Source: Sulfitobacter sp. SK011 (lineage in GTDB: Bacteria > Pseudomonadota > Alphaproteobacteria > Rhodobacterales > Rhodobacteraceae). Taken from it: 64,000 bases of DNA. Below are positions 26,951-35,512 of this stretch, piece after piece. The notes beneath the pieces were generated by a model. The model worked only from the letters and a program-made list of their open reading frames with translations, ran no database searches and was not told where the DNA came from. A program made the position numbers and the translations under genes. Location of the stretch: NCBI RefSeq assembly GCF_003352065.1, contig NZ_CP025803.1, positions 310,001 to 374,000 on the forward strand. Direction: 5' to 3'. Every line of letters begins with the position of its first letter. Position 1 is the stretch's first letter.

Positions 26951-27176
26951 TCCAGCCAGACAGGATGATCCCCGCGATAATGCACCACAGAATCACCGCG
27001 ACAAACGTGGTCCACAGCGCCTTTTTCTTAAGGTGATGATGTTCCGGCGCGCCCGCATGGGTCCCCGGCACCACGTCCTTTAGATCGCCTTGGGTCTGCA
27101 CCCGGATCGGCAACGCAACAAAGAATGTCATGAACCAGATGATTGCAAACAAAACGAGACCAGAGACGACACCCAT
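26889..27176 (-). CDS. DUF1467 family small membrane protein
   Basis: 95 residues, two hydrophobic segments (about 5-22 and 57-76) separated by a polar loop rich in His. The N-terminal FAIIWFMTFFVALPIRVQTQ block is characteristic of DUF1467. It follows the methylmalonyl-CoA epimerase gene by three bases, a pairing common in Rhodobacteraceae. Function unknown. Its C-terminal codons overlap the convergent EI24 gene. Confidence 0.9.
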   Translation of the reverse strand: MGVVSGLVLFAIIWFMTFFVALPIRVQTQGDLKDVVPGTHAGAPEHHHLKKKALWTTFVAVILWCIIAGIILSGWISVDDIERWLHPVATSGTSG

Positions 27177-27179
27177 ACC

Positions 27180-27584
27180 CTAAACCTCTTCCAACTCGAC
27201 CAAGGCACCGTTGAAATCCTTGGGATGCAGGAAAAGCACCGGCTTGCCATGCGCGCCAATTCTGGGTTCGCCCGTCCCCAATACACGCGCACCCGTTGAT
27301 TTCAGATGATCACGGGCGGCAATAATATCGTCGACTTCATAGCAGATGTGATGAATACCACCCGACGGGTTCTTTTCCAGAAACCCTTGGATTGGGCTGT
27401 TTTCACCCAAAGGATAGAGCAATTCGATCTTGGTATTGGGCAATTCGATAAAGATCACCGTGACGCCGTGGTCTGGTTCGTCCTGCGGCGCGCCAACTTT
27501 CGCACCCAGCGCGTTGCGGTATTGGTCTGCTGCCGCGTCAAGGTCTGGCACGGCGATGGCCACATGATTAAGGCGTCCGATCAT
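27180..27584 (-). CDS. mce: Methylmalonyl-CoA epimerase
   Basis: 134 residues of the VOC superfamily. It converts (S)- to (R)-methylmalonyl-CoA in propionyl-CoA breakdown. Metal ligands are visible as His in RLNHVAIAV, His in GIHHICYEV and Glu in ALVELEEV at the C-terminus. GGAG is four bases before a first ATG (27587) and seven before the second (27584); I chose the second, which gives the usual MIGRLNHVAIAV. It is in operon with the DUF1467 gene and divergent from a response regulator. Confidence 0.93.
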   Translation of the reverse strand: MIGRLNHVAIAVPDLDAAADQYRNALGAKVGAPQDEPDHGVTVIFIELPNTKIELLYPLGENSPIQGFLEKNPSGGIHHICYEVDDIIAARDHLKSTGARVLGTGEPRIGAHGKPVLFLHPKDFNGALVELEEV

Positions 27585-27712
27585 CATAATGCTCCGTTGT
27601 TTTGCAAAGCTGCTTATGGCGAGCAGAGCCACCAAGGGCAATGCGTCACATTAACCTGCTGTTAGCCAACACCGCGTAACCATGGGTCCGTTAAAAGATG
27701 TTGGAGGCTTTG

Positions 27713-28432
27713 ATGGATACCATAGACCCGTTTGCGGCGAACATCCCCGCGCCCACCGCTGCGCGCCCCTTGCTTGGGCTTACAATTCTGGTTGTCGAAG
27801 ACAGCCGATTTGCTTGCGAGGCGATGCGATTGCTCTGCCTGCGCTCGGGTGCGCGGATCAGGCGTGCGGATTGCCTGCGCTCTGCCCGGCGACATTTGCA
27901 GGTCTATCGCCCGTCGGTTGTCATCGTGGATCTGGGGTTGCCGGATGGGAATGGTGTCGATCTGATTGCTGAATTAACGGAATGCCAACCACGCGTAGAA
28001 GCCATTTTGGCAATGTCCGGTGACGGCCATCTTGAGGGTGATGCATTGGCGGCGGGTGCAGATGGATTTCTGGCCAAACCCATAACGTCAATCGCGACGT
28101 TTCAAGAATGTATTCTAGCCCTGTTGCCCGCGGACCGCCGCCCCACAGGCCCCCGCGAAATCACTGATGAATTGGTCGTTCCCGACAAGATCGCCTATCA
28201 GGATGACATAGCCCATATTGCCGATGTGCTGGACGACCCGCCTGATGAACACGCATTGGATTACGTGGCACAATTTCTAAGCGGCGTTGCCCGTTCCGCC
28301 CGCGACGAAGGCCTTGAACAAGCGGCGCAGGCGCTCGCCACCAAACGCGCGCTTGGCCAGCCATCAGGCTCTGAAGCGGCGGCAATCGCTGGAATGATCC
28401 AAAACAGGTTGGCCCAAAAAATCGCTATTTGA
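27713..28432 (+). CDS. Response-regulator receiver-domain protein
   Basis: 239 residues. A REC domain (about 24-140) has the acidic pair in VVEDS, the phosphoacceptor Asp in VIVDLGLPDGNG, Ser in LAMSGDG, and Lys in LAKPI. The C-terminal 100 residues are helical and carry no recognised DNA-binding or enzymatic domain. GGAGG seven bases before the ATG at 27713 sets the start. No histidine kinase is nearby, so its partner is elsewhere. It may act by protein contact. Confidence 0.88.
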   Translation: MDTIDPFAANIPAPTAARPLLGLTILVVEDSRFACEAMRLLCLRSGARIRRADCLRSARRHLQVYRPSVVIVDLGLPDGNGVDLIAELTECQPRVEAILAMSGDGHLEGDALAAGADGFLAKPITSIATFQECILALLPADRRPTGPREITDELVVPDKIAYQDDIAHIADVLDDPPDEHALDYVAQFLSGVARSARDEGLEQAAQALATKRALGQPSGSEAAAIAGMIQNRLAQKIAI

Positions 28433-28463
28433 CTACACCGAGCAGCACGAGCAGATGTGGAGT

Positions 28464-29189
28464 TTAAAGCGTTGGGTCGCTTGTCGCCCGCACCAGTCCT
28501 GTCAAATCACCCAAGCGTTCAATCTGAACCCCTTCCGGAGTAAAATTACTGGGTGACAGCCAGGCTTCAAAGGCCTCCCTCAGCGCGGGCCATTCTTTGT
28601 CGATGGCGGCAAACCAGGCGGTGTCACGATTGCGACCCTTGATCACCAGCGCCTGTCGAAACACCCCCTCAAAACTGAGGCCCAGTCGCTGTGCGGCCCG
28701 CCGCGAAGGTGCGTTGAGCGCGTTGCATTTCCACTCATAGCGACGGTATCCAGCCTCAAATGCCCATTTCATCATCAGATACATCGCCTCGGTCGCGGCA
28801 CGCGTCCGTTGCAATGCAGGGCTGTAACTGATGCTACCAACCTCGATAGAACCGCTTTTGGGTGCAATGCGCAGATAACTTGCAACCCCTTCCCAGCAAT
28901 CGGTCTCAAGATTGCGGATGGCGTAAAAAAGTGGATCAGAAAGCCCCGCATTATCTCGGACCCAGCGGTGGTACTGCGACGCGGACGAATACGGCCCGTC
29001 CGCCATGTAATCCCAAATATGGTCATGGCCATCAAAGCTGCGAAACAACAAGGCCGCGTGTTTCTCAGCCGTCAGTGGTTCCAAACGGGCGTAGCGCCCG
29101 TTCAGGATTTCGCCAGACGGCATGGCTGGCGGCGTCCAGTCCCGTACGGGCGCGCCAACTGGGCGGTCAGATGTTGTATTCCTATTCAT
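28464..29189 (-). CDS. GNAT-family N-acetyltransferase
   Basis: 241 residues of the RimJ/RimL-like GNAT type. The core has RYARLEPLTAEKHAALLF at the start of the fold and the acetyl-CoA-binding end RRAAQRLGLSFEGVFRQ. Such proteins acetylate amines or protein N-termini using acetyl-CoA. It is convergent with the response regulator across 31 bases. The start ATG has only a weak upstream site. Substrate unknown. Confidence 0.88.
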   Translation of the reverse strand: MNRNTTSDRPVGAPVRDWTPPAMPSGEILNGRYARLEPLTAEKHAALLFRSFDGHDHIWDYMADGPYSSASQYHRWVRDNAGLSDPLFYAIRNLETDCWEGVASYLRIAPKSGSIEVGSISYSPALQRTRAATEAMYLMMKWAFEAGYRRYEWKCNALNAPSRRAAQRLGLSFEGVFRQALVIKGRNRDTAWFAAIDKEWPALREAFEAWLSPSNFTPEGVQIERLGDLTGLVRATSDPTL

Positions 29190-29352
29190 AACATCACGTT
29201 AGGGGCATGCCCCGAGACCGCCAAGCCCTATTCATCCGATCACGCCAATCTAAAAAGTCAGAGTTCTGGCACGCCGCTTCCCAATTGGTGCCATATTTTA
29301 TGGCAATCCTCTATCAAATGGGAACGGGGGTTCGTGTCGAAGTGGAATAACG

Positions 29353-29538
29353 ATGTCTGGTCCCGAAATGCTGCGTTTCTGCAAAGAAGCATACTGTGAC
29401 TTTAGAGTTGATTGGATTGTGCTGACCGCATCCCTTGTCGGACTTGCCATTGTAATCATCGCATCATTTCACGCCGGTGACGGCGGCCTTGTAGCAAACA
29501 TGGGCAATTATTTCGTAGCTGACATAAGCGACACCTAA
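29353..29538 (+). CDS. Small Flp-pilin-like membrane protein
   Basis: 61 residues: a polar N-terminus (MSGPEMLRFCKEAYCDFR), then VDWIVLTASLVGLAIVI, a single hydrophobic helix, and a polar tail. The VDWIVLTA start of the helix resembles small Flp/pilin-like proteins of Rhodobacteraceae. GGAATAACG precedes the ATG. It stands alone with about 160 bases free on each side. No pilus assembly genes are in the window. Probably real, function uncertain. Confidence 0.6.
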   Translation: MSGPEMLRFCKEAYCDFRVDWIVLTASLVGLAIVIIASFHAGDGGLVANMGNYFVADISDT

Positions 29539-29706
29539 AACACTGCCTGCGCGCCCTAGCCGAATATCAAGCGTCCGGCGCTTCCACTTCCCATATTTTC
29601 AATTCTGATTTGCAGTGGGTGCTAAATTCCTGGCCATTGTCCTCCGTATGATGGAACCGATCAAAGAGGAAGGCGTTTTCCAGCAACGCAGCTGAAAGGA
29701 AACCGC

Positions 29707-30183
29707 ATGCCATCAATTTATGACGCCATCAAAGACGACCATGACAAACATCGCAAACTGCTGGATCAGATCGCTGAGACCAGCGGCGACAGCAAAGAGC
29801 GCCGAGAAGCATGGGACAGTTTTTACCACGATGTAAAATCTCACGCCGCAGCAGAAGAAGAAACATTCTATTCCAAACTGATTTCTAAGACCTGGGGCCA
29901 GGATGCTGCGCGCCATTCTGTTCATGAGCACCAGCAACTTGATGATATCATGGAAGAATTGCACGAAATGGATATGTCATCTTCCGGCTGGCTGACCCGG
30001 TTCAAAACGCTGAAGCATGATTACGAACATCACATGGAAGAAGAAGAAAAAGATGTCTTCAAACGGGCCCAAGAAGTAATCGACGCCAGCGAAATCGAAG
30101 GGTACGGCGCGCGTTTCGAGGCGCGAAAAAAAGAAGAACGCGGATTGATCGACAAAAAACGCAAAGACAGTCTGGAAGACTAA
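29707..30183 (+). CDS. Hemerythrin-domain (HHE) protein
   Basis: 158 residues, an all-helical HHE cation-binding protein. Likely di-iron ligands are His in DDHDKHRKLLDQI, His and Glu in KSHAAAEEETFY, His in HSVHEHQQL, and His/Glu in HHMEEEEKDVF. Relatives sense or handle oxygen, nitric oxide or iron in the cytoplasm. AAAGGAAACCGC precedes the ATG. The C-terminal third is highly charged (KKEERGLIDKKRKD). A shared terminator separates it from the convergent aspS. Confidence 0.92.
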   Translation: MPSIYDAIKDDHDKHRKLLDQIAETSGDSKERREAWDSFYHDVKSHAAAEEETFYSKLISKTWGQDAARHSVHEHQQLDDIMEELHEMDMSSSGWLTRFKTLKHDYEHHMEEEEKDVFKRAQEVIDASEIEGYGARFEARKKEERGLIDKKRKDSLED

Positions 30184-30184
30184 C

Positions 30185-30213
30185 AAAAAAAGGGCCGCTT
30201 CACCGCGGCCCTT
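30185..30213. terminator. Intrinsic terminator between hemerythrin gene and aspS
   Basis: AAGGGCCGC (30190-30198) and GCGGCCCTT (30205-30213) form a 9-bp stem with a six-base loop. The A-run at 30185-30190 becomes a U-tract for transcripts on the minus strand, so it terminates aspS well; it can also act, less strongly, on the plus-strand hemerythrin transcript. Confidence 0.85.
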
Positions 30214-30218
30214 CTTGC

Positions 30219-32069
30219 TTATTCCTGTGGGATCACCCGCAGACCCAATTCCATCAATTGATCGGTGCTCGGATCACTTGGTGCGTTCATCATCAGGTCT
30301 TCGGCGCGTTGGTTCATCGGAAACAGAATGACCTCGCGAATGTTATCCGCATCGGCAAGCAACATCACAATCCGGTCGATCCCAGCCGCACATCCGCCGT
30401 GGGGCGGCGCACCGTATTGGAATGCGTTAACCATCCCACCGAAGCGCTTGCGCACTTCCTCTTCACCGTAGCCTGCTATTTCAAAGGCCTTGAACATAAT
30501 CTCCGGCTTGTGGTTTCGGATCGCGCCGGACACCAACTCATACCCGTTGCATGCCAGGTCGTATTGATACCCAAGCACCTCAAGCGGATCACCCTGCAAT
30601 GCGTCCATCCCGCCCTGTGGCATGGAAAACGGGTTGTGTTCAAAATCAATCTTGCCGGTTTCCTCGTCCTTTTCATAGATCGGGAAATCGACAATCCACG
30701 CAAAGGCAAAGCGGTTTTTATCGGTCAGGCCCAGGTCTTCACCAATGACATTGCGTGCCCGGCCAGCAACGCCTTCAAACGCTTTTGGCTTGCCACCAAG
30801 AAAGAACGCCGCATCACCCACATTCAGACCAAGCTGTTCGCGGATGGCTTCGGTACGTTCAGGGCCAATGTTCTTGGCCAAAGGCCCTGCTGCCTCCATG
30901 CCGCCTTCGACCTCACCGGATTTCAGCTTGGCTTGCGCCTCTTTGACGCTGATGCCCAGTTCCTGTGCCACTGCATCTGCTGTCTTTTCACGCCAAAAGA
31001 TATAGCCCATGCCGGGCAGCCCTTCTTTTTGCGCAAAGGCATTCATCCGGTCACAGAACTTGCGGCTGCCACCCGTGGGTGCGGGAATGGCACGAATTTC
31101 GGTGCCTTCTTGCTCCAACAGCTTTGCAAAGATCGCAAACCCGGACCCTGCGAAATGGTCGCTGACAACCTGCATTTTGATCGGGTTGCGCAGGTCTGGT
31201 TTATCCGAGCCATACCAAAGGGCCGCGTCCTTGTAAGAAATCTGTGGCCAATCCTGATCCACTTTACGGCCGCCGCCGAACTCTTCAAAGATACCGCCAA
31301 TGACCGGCTGGATCGTGTCAAACACGTCCTGCTGGGTAACAAAGCTCATCTCAAGATCAAGCTGGTAAAAGTCAGTGGGCGAGCGGTCGGCGCGTGGGTC
31401 TTCGTCCCGGAAACAGGGCGCAATCTGGAAATATTTGTCAAAGCCGCTGACCATCAGCAATTGTTTGAACTGCTGAGGGGCTTGCGGCAGCGCATAGAAT
31501 TTACCGGGATGCAGGCGCGAAGGCACCAGAAAGTCACGCGCGCCTTCAGGGCTGCTGGCGGTGATGATCGGGGTCTGGAATTCGCGGAACTTTGCATCCC
31601 ACATCCGCTTGCGCATAGAGGCGACAACGTCAGACCGCAGGACCATATTCGCCTGCATCTTTTCGCGGCGCAGATCGAGATAGCGATAACGCAGGCGCGT
31701 TTCCTCTGGATATTCCTGATCACCAAAGACCTGCAACGGCAGCTCGGCCGCCGCACCCAACACTTCGATATCGCTGGCGTAAACTTCGATCGCCCCGGTG
31801 GGAAGCTTGGGGTTCACCAGACTTTCGTCGCGTGCCTTGACGGTGCCGTCGACGCGGATGCACCATTCGGACCGCGCCTTTTCAAGCTCGACAAAGGCTG
31901 GGCTGTCGGCATCGCAGATCACCTGGGTGATGCCATAATGGTCGCGCAGGTCAAGAAACAGAACGCCACCGTGGTCGCGCACACGGTGAACCCAACCCGA
32001 CAGGCGGACGGTGTCGCCCACGTTTTCCTTGGTCAATTCGGCACAGGTTTGGCTGCGATAGGCGTGCAT
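30219..32069 (-). CDS. aspS: Aspartate--tRNA ligase
   Basis: 616 residues of the bacterial AspRS type. It has an N-terminal anticodon-binding OB fold (about 1-105), the class II core with motif 2 at [10 protein letters not shown] (220-229), the bacterial-type GAD insertion (about 300-430), and motif 3 in [10 protein letters not shown] near the end. The enzyme charges tRNA-Asp (in many alphaproteobacteria also tRNA-Asn) with aspartate in the cytoplasm. It is a single-gene unit ending at a strong terminator. Confidence 0.98.
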   Translation of the reverse strand: MHAYRSQTCAELTKENVGDTVRLSGWVHRVRDHGGVLFLDLRDHYGITQVICDADSPAFVELEKARSEWCIRVDGTVKARDESLVNPKLPTGAIEVYASDIEVLGAAAELPLQVFGDQEYPEETRLRYRYLDLRREKMQANMVLRSDVVASMRKRMWDAKFREFQTPIITASSPEGARDFLVPSRLHPGKFYALPQAPQQFKQLLMVSGFDKYFQIAPCFRDEDPRADRSPTDFYQLDLEMSFVTQQDVFDTIQPVIGGIFEEFGGGRKVDQDWPQISYKDAALWYGSDKPDLRNPIKMQVVSDHFAGSGFAIFAKLLEQEGTEIRAIPAPTGGSRKFCDRMNAFAQKEGLPGMGYIFWREKTADAVAQELGISVKEAQAKLKSGEVEGGMEAAGPLAKNIGPERTEAIREQLGLNVGDAAFFLGGKPKAFEGVAGRARNVIGEDLGLTDKNRFAFAWIVDFPIYEKDEETGKIDFEHNPFSMPQGGMDALQGDPLEVLGYQYDLACNGYELVSGAIRNHKPEIMFKAFEIAGYGEEEVRKRFGGMVNAFQYGAPPHGGCAAGIDRIVMLLADADNIREVILFPMNQRAEDLMMNAPSDPSTDQLMELGLRVIPQE

Positions 32070-32123
32070 GGCGGGTCCCCTTCGAGGGCTGAAATTTCTC
32101 GTGGCAGGTACACCTTTTGAGGC

Positions 32124-32408
32124 TCAGGAAGTCAAGGGCACGCACCCCAAAAGTCCTGCCGGTAGGACGACAATTGCGCCTGCGCGGTAGAGTGCCGCAC
32201 CAAACCCGCTCATTTCGCTGATCAAAGTCACGCTGACCGCGTTCTGAGACAGGATCGCCACCCCTTGTGGCAGGTCGTTCAGAAACGTGGGGTCAGGGAA
32301 CATGACCAATGCAGCAGGTGCCGCGTCGGATACCAGCATGACACCTGCCAAAACAGCGAGCCATCCAATCACAACGGCAAAGCCTGTCAGGACAATCTTA
32401 GTAATCAT
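32124..32408 (-). CDS. Small two-segment membrane protein, unknown
   Basis: 94 residues with two hydrophobic stretches: MITKIVLTGFAVVIGWLAVL and about residues 68-90 (YRAGAIVVLPAGLLG). I chose the ATG at 32408, which overlaps the end of the upstream gene by 11 bases and has a weak GGAA site. It is the last of four tightly packed minus-strand genes with the FAD oxidase, so a role with that membrane complex is possible. No family recognised. Confidence 0.7.
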   Translation of the reverse strand: MITKIVLTGFAVVIGWLAVLAGVMLVSDAAPAALVMFPDPTFLNDLPQGVAILSQNAVSVTLISEMSGFGAALYRAGAIVVLPAGLLGCVPLTS

Positions 32409-33453
32409 GCACATATTCCAATTGCGCGGGACCCGCCGCAATCGCGCGCAACTGATCCATCAGGTCCGGCAGCTTGACCAATAACAAATGCCGATAATCC
32501 CTGTATCCTTGCCGTGCAAAGCTGAAAATTGCACCGTTCATTATGGCTTGGTCGGAAATTACAGTCAGCATGATGTCGTCATTGCCTGCCATTTCAACAA
32601 CATCCACACCGCGTCCTGCCATAACCGCCAAGAGCCGCGTCAACGCACGGTACCGGATCGTTTCGATTTCCGTACCCTTGTCGGTTCGCCCGATGACGGC
32701 AATGCCCTCCAAGCCGTTCAGGAAACGAAGGTCAGGCCCTGTGACAATCATCCGCAGGGTCAATTCATCGGCACCCGTCGCGGCAACAGCCGCAGAAATC
32801 ACCCCCGCATAGGCGGCTTTGGCCCCATATTCAGCGCCCAGCGCAAAGCGGCGTTCACGGTCACGCAAGGCATCCGTCGCGGCAAGATATAGCGCGGAAC
32901 GATCACCGTCGAAATCCCATTTGTACCACGGCACTTGCTGCAAAAATGCAGCGTAATCGGCGGCCTGGCTTGCAGACAGATCATCCAGCGGTGCGTGTAC
33001 TGACCCACGCAAAAGGGTGAAAACGCGTCCTATGGTTTCTTCATATGCAGCTTTTAACGCCAGTTCGGCGGTAAAGCTGACACCGATCACATAGACCAGC
33101 TGTTTCGTTTCGCCATCCACACCCCAATGTGACGCTGCCTGTTTCTTCAAGGCACAAAGCGACGACCAATAGGTGCGCACGGCGCGAAAATAGCCGAAAT
33201 CATGCGGATCGTCCGTTTGGATCACCCGCGCATAATCGTCATAGGCGTGCACGATGTGCCATTCGGGATAGGTCAGCAATGTACGCGCCTCTGCCCGGTG
33301 ATGTTCCGGGGGCAAAAGGGACGTATAGCTGTTTTCGACCGTGTCGCCACGACAGCCAAATTCGACCCACGCCACAGGCAAAAGCAATGCTGCGATCAAA
33401 AAGGCCGCACTGATCGCAATCCGCAGCAGCCATTTGCCCAGTCGACGGATCAT
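32398..33453 (-). CDS. Membrane-anchored protein of unknown family
   Basis: 351 residues. One N-terminal hydrophobic anchor (about 9-29, IAISAAFLIAALLLPVAW) is followed by a large domain that should face the periplasm. The region TYPEWHIVHAYDDYARVIQ (about 61-79) is rich in aromatic and His residues. I do not recognise the family. The ATG overlaps the DUF4383 stop (ATGA), which shows translational coupling. It probably works with the FAD oxidase two genes upstream. Coding quality is good throughout. Confidence 0.85.
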   Translation of the reverse strand: MIRRLGKWLLRIAISAAFLIAALLLPVAWVEFGCRGDTVENSYTSLLPPEHHRAEARTLLTYPEWHIVHAYDDYARVIQTDDPHDFGYFRAVRTYWSSLCALKKQAASHWGVDGETKQLVYVIGVSFTAELALKAAYEETIGRVFTLLRGSVHAPLDDLSASQAADYAAFLQQVPWYKWDFDGDRSALYLAATDALRDRERRFALGAEYGAKAAYAGVISAAVAATGADELTLRMIVTGPDLRFLNGLEGIAVIGRTDKGTEIETIRYRALTRLLAVMAGRGVDVVEMAGNDDIMLTVISDQAIMNGAIFSFARQGYRDYRHLLLVKLPDLMDQLRAIAAGPAQLEYVHDY

Positions 33454-33854
33454 GCGCGGTCCAGCTTCCAGACTGACAACAGGGCAAAGCCGCCAAGTGC
33501 GATATGCGGCAGGTTCGCAAGGATACGGAATATCGTGAACGACATCCCCTCTGAAGCGTTGGTGAAGATGCCAAGGTCAAGATAACCATAGCCGGTGAAG
33601 AACCCGAACACCCCATCGCCCAGATAAAGCGCGCCGAAGATCAACAGAAACATCCGCGATGCACGATGCGAGATCAAAGCAGCGGCCAGCGCCCAAAGCG
33701 CCGAGGCGACATGCAGCGCATCATCAAATATATCGAGGGCAAAGATGCCGAAAGCGCGGCCTTCAGCATCGGTCAGACCGGGAATATAGTTCAGCGATGC
33801 GGCCCCCATCAGGGCCAGAAAATAGCCGATCGCGATTTTTTGCAAAGTGGTCAT
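33450..33854 (-). CDS. DUF4383-like integral membrane protein
   Basis: 134 residues with four hydrophobic segments; the pattern GYFLALMGAASLNYIPG, then HVASALWALAAAL, then FGALYLGDGVFGFFTG matches DUF4383-type proteins. GGAG five bases before the ATG at 33854 and a four-base ATGA overlap with the oxidase gene fix the start. It could be the membrane partner of the oxidase. No function is known for the family. Confidence 0.82.
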   Translation of the reverse strand: MTTLQKIAIGYFLALMGAASLNYIPGLTDAEGRAFGIFALDIFDDALHVASALWALAAALISHRASRMFLLIFGALYLGDGVFGFFTGYGYLDLGIFTNASEGMSFTIFRILANLPHIALGGFALLSVWKLDRA

Positions 33855-35338
33855 AGCTGCTCCAGATAGCTGTCCCAAAGGTTGTTTCGAAAGATCATGT
33901 CAGGGTCGAGGGCACGCTTGGCGGCGGCAAATGCAGCAGCGCGGGGATAGGCGCGTTCCAGTTGCGCAACGGTGGGGTGTGGGCGATATGGCAGATAGTA
34001 CGCGCCGCCAATGGCGATGATCCCGTCCACCAGATCGCGGGTCATACGCGCCATGTCCGCCTCAGCCCGCGCGGTCATTTCCTGAGAAAACGACATGACA
34101 GCGGCGATGCGGGGAACCGTGGCATAAGACAGCCAGCTTTCCTTGTCGGTATTGATGAACCGCAGCGTGACGTTCAAGAACTCTTGGTATGACGACGGGA
34201 TCACGTCGCGGCACAGCGTCAGAAAATCGGGAAACCTGTCAGGGGCCACAAAATATTCGTGCAAAATATCTGTTCGGGTGTCGTCGCGGTCATCCAGCGT
34301 GATCACCGGCTCATTGATCAACGAATTGCGCGTCGTCTCACCACCACCCAGCGATGTGCCAAGGTCTGTTTCAAACCACCAGCGCAGGTCCTTCATCCGC
34401 TCATTGCCCAGTTGTGCGCGGTACACATAGCTGGCGATTTTCGACATTGTGCCAGATCCGGACGCGGCGGGCAGATCAGATTGATCATCGGTAGCGCGAT
34501 AGGTGATCATGAGCGCGTGTTTGAAAAACTCGGCGCGCGACACGTTCAGGCGTCCGTAGGCCATCGTGACTTCGGGATCTTCGAGGGCTTGAATAAAGGC
34601 GATCCCAAAATCCTCGGCGGGCATTTCGGTGAATGATGGTTTGAGCCGGGTGTTTTGCTCCATTTCGACCTCCATCGACACGATGGCACCGGTCAGGCCG
34701 TAGCCGCCCATGCTCTGATCAAAGAGCGTGCTGTTTTCAGTACGCGAACAGGTAACGAGCGACCCATCCGGGGTGATCAGGTCAATGGATTTGACCGTCG
34801 ATCCCATCGGGCCAAACGGCACGGGCCAGCCATGGGCATTCACACAGAAAGTCGCCGCAACACCAAAATCATTGTTGGATTGCATGACCTTGGGCGAATA
34901 TCCAATCGGATCGATCGCCTTGATCACCTGCGCCCAGCGGGCCCCGGCGTGGGCGCGGTATGTTCCTTGACTGGTGTCTGGCTCGATCAAGCCATTGTCA
35001 AACGTGATCGCATGACCGTCCAATGGGATCGCCTGACCGCCCATTGAATGACGCGCAGCACTTACATTGACCGGGCGACCATTCTCGCGTGCCTCTTTTA
35101 TCTCGGCCCGAAGTGCCGCGACGAGGGTCTCGCCGGGGTCATCCTTGAGGATGATATGTTTGTGAACGGGCGTTTGGCTCAACAGGCTGGCATCGTTAAG
35201 CGTGCCGGGTGGGTTTGTCGTGGCAGTCGATCCCGCGCCGTCCAATGTCGGATTATGCGATGCCAAACCGCGATAACCAAGAGCACCCAACACCGCCCCT
35301 GACCCAAGCAATGCCGCCCTGCGTGTCCAATTCTTCAT
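33851..35338 (-). CDS. Exported FAD-linked oxidoreductase (lactone/alditol oxidase-like)
   Basis: 495 residues. The N-terminus (MKNWTRRAALLGSGAVLGAL) has a twin-arginine-type signal or anchor. The FAD_binding_4 domain (about 60-230) includes SAARHSMGGQAIP with His97 at the usual FAD-attachment position, and GGYGLTGAIVSMEVE. The C-terminal end YLPYRPHPTVAQLERAYPR resembles the D-arabinono-lactone/alditol oxidase group. It should oxidise a sugar-like or other small substrate in the periplasm. The start is ATG 35338; 35344 is a TTG. It heads a four-gene operon with ATGA overlaps; electron flow to membrane partners is a guess. Confidence 0.87.
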   Translation of the reverse strand: MKNWTRRAALLGSGAVLGALGYRGLASHNPTLDGAGSTATTNPPGTLNDASLLSQTPVHKHIILKDDPGETLVAALRAEIKEARENGRPVNVSAARHSMGGQAIPLDGHAITFDNGLIEPDTSQGTYRAHAGARWAQVIKAIDPIGYSPKVMQSNNDFGVAATFCVNAHGWPVPFGPMGSTVKSIDLITPDGSLVTCSRTENSTLFDQSMGGYGLTGAIVSMEVEMEQNTRLKPSFTEMPAEDFGIAFIQALEDPEVTMAYGRLNVSRAEFFKHALMITYRATDDQSDLPAASGSGTMSKIASYVYRAQLGNERMKDLRWWFETDLGTSLGGGETTRNSLINEPVITLDDRDDTRTDILHEYFVAPDRFPDFLTLCRDVIPSSYQEFLNVTLRFINTDKESWLSYATVPRIAAVMSFSQEMTARAEADMARMTRDLVDGIIAIGGAYYLPYRPHPTVAQLERAYPRAAAFAAAKRALDPDMIFRNNLWDSYLEQL

Positions 35339-35467
35339 CCGCAAAAATGCCTTTCCACAACTCTTATCACTGCTCAGTCTGGTGCAGAAAAGCCGCCATT
35401 GAAACGGGGTAATTCCATACCTTGAACAATGTTCATATATTTACTATCTGGACAGGCCAAGTGTGAT

Positions 35468-35502
35468 TTAGGCTGAGCTTAGACCGCTCAGATCAGGCCT
35501 AA
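35468..35502 (-). terminator. Stem-loop after the GH1 gene
   Basis: TTAGGC (35468-35473) pairs with GCCTAA (35497-35502), and inside them TGAGC pairs with GCTCA around a seven-base loop, with a bulge on one side. There is no long U-tract. It lies just past the beta-glucosidase stop, so it could end the aglR-GH1 transcript. Weak call. Confidence 0.35.
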
Positions 35503-35512
35503 TTCTGGCGTC

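Noticed and set aside
30258..32120. 620-codon plus-strand frame opposite aspS
   Set aside because: Antisense shadow; aspS has all class II synthetase motifs.
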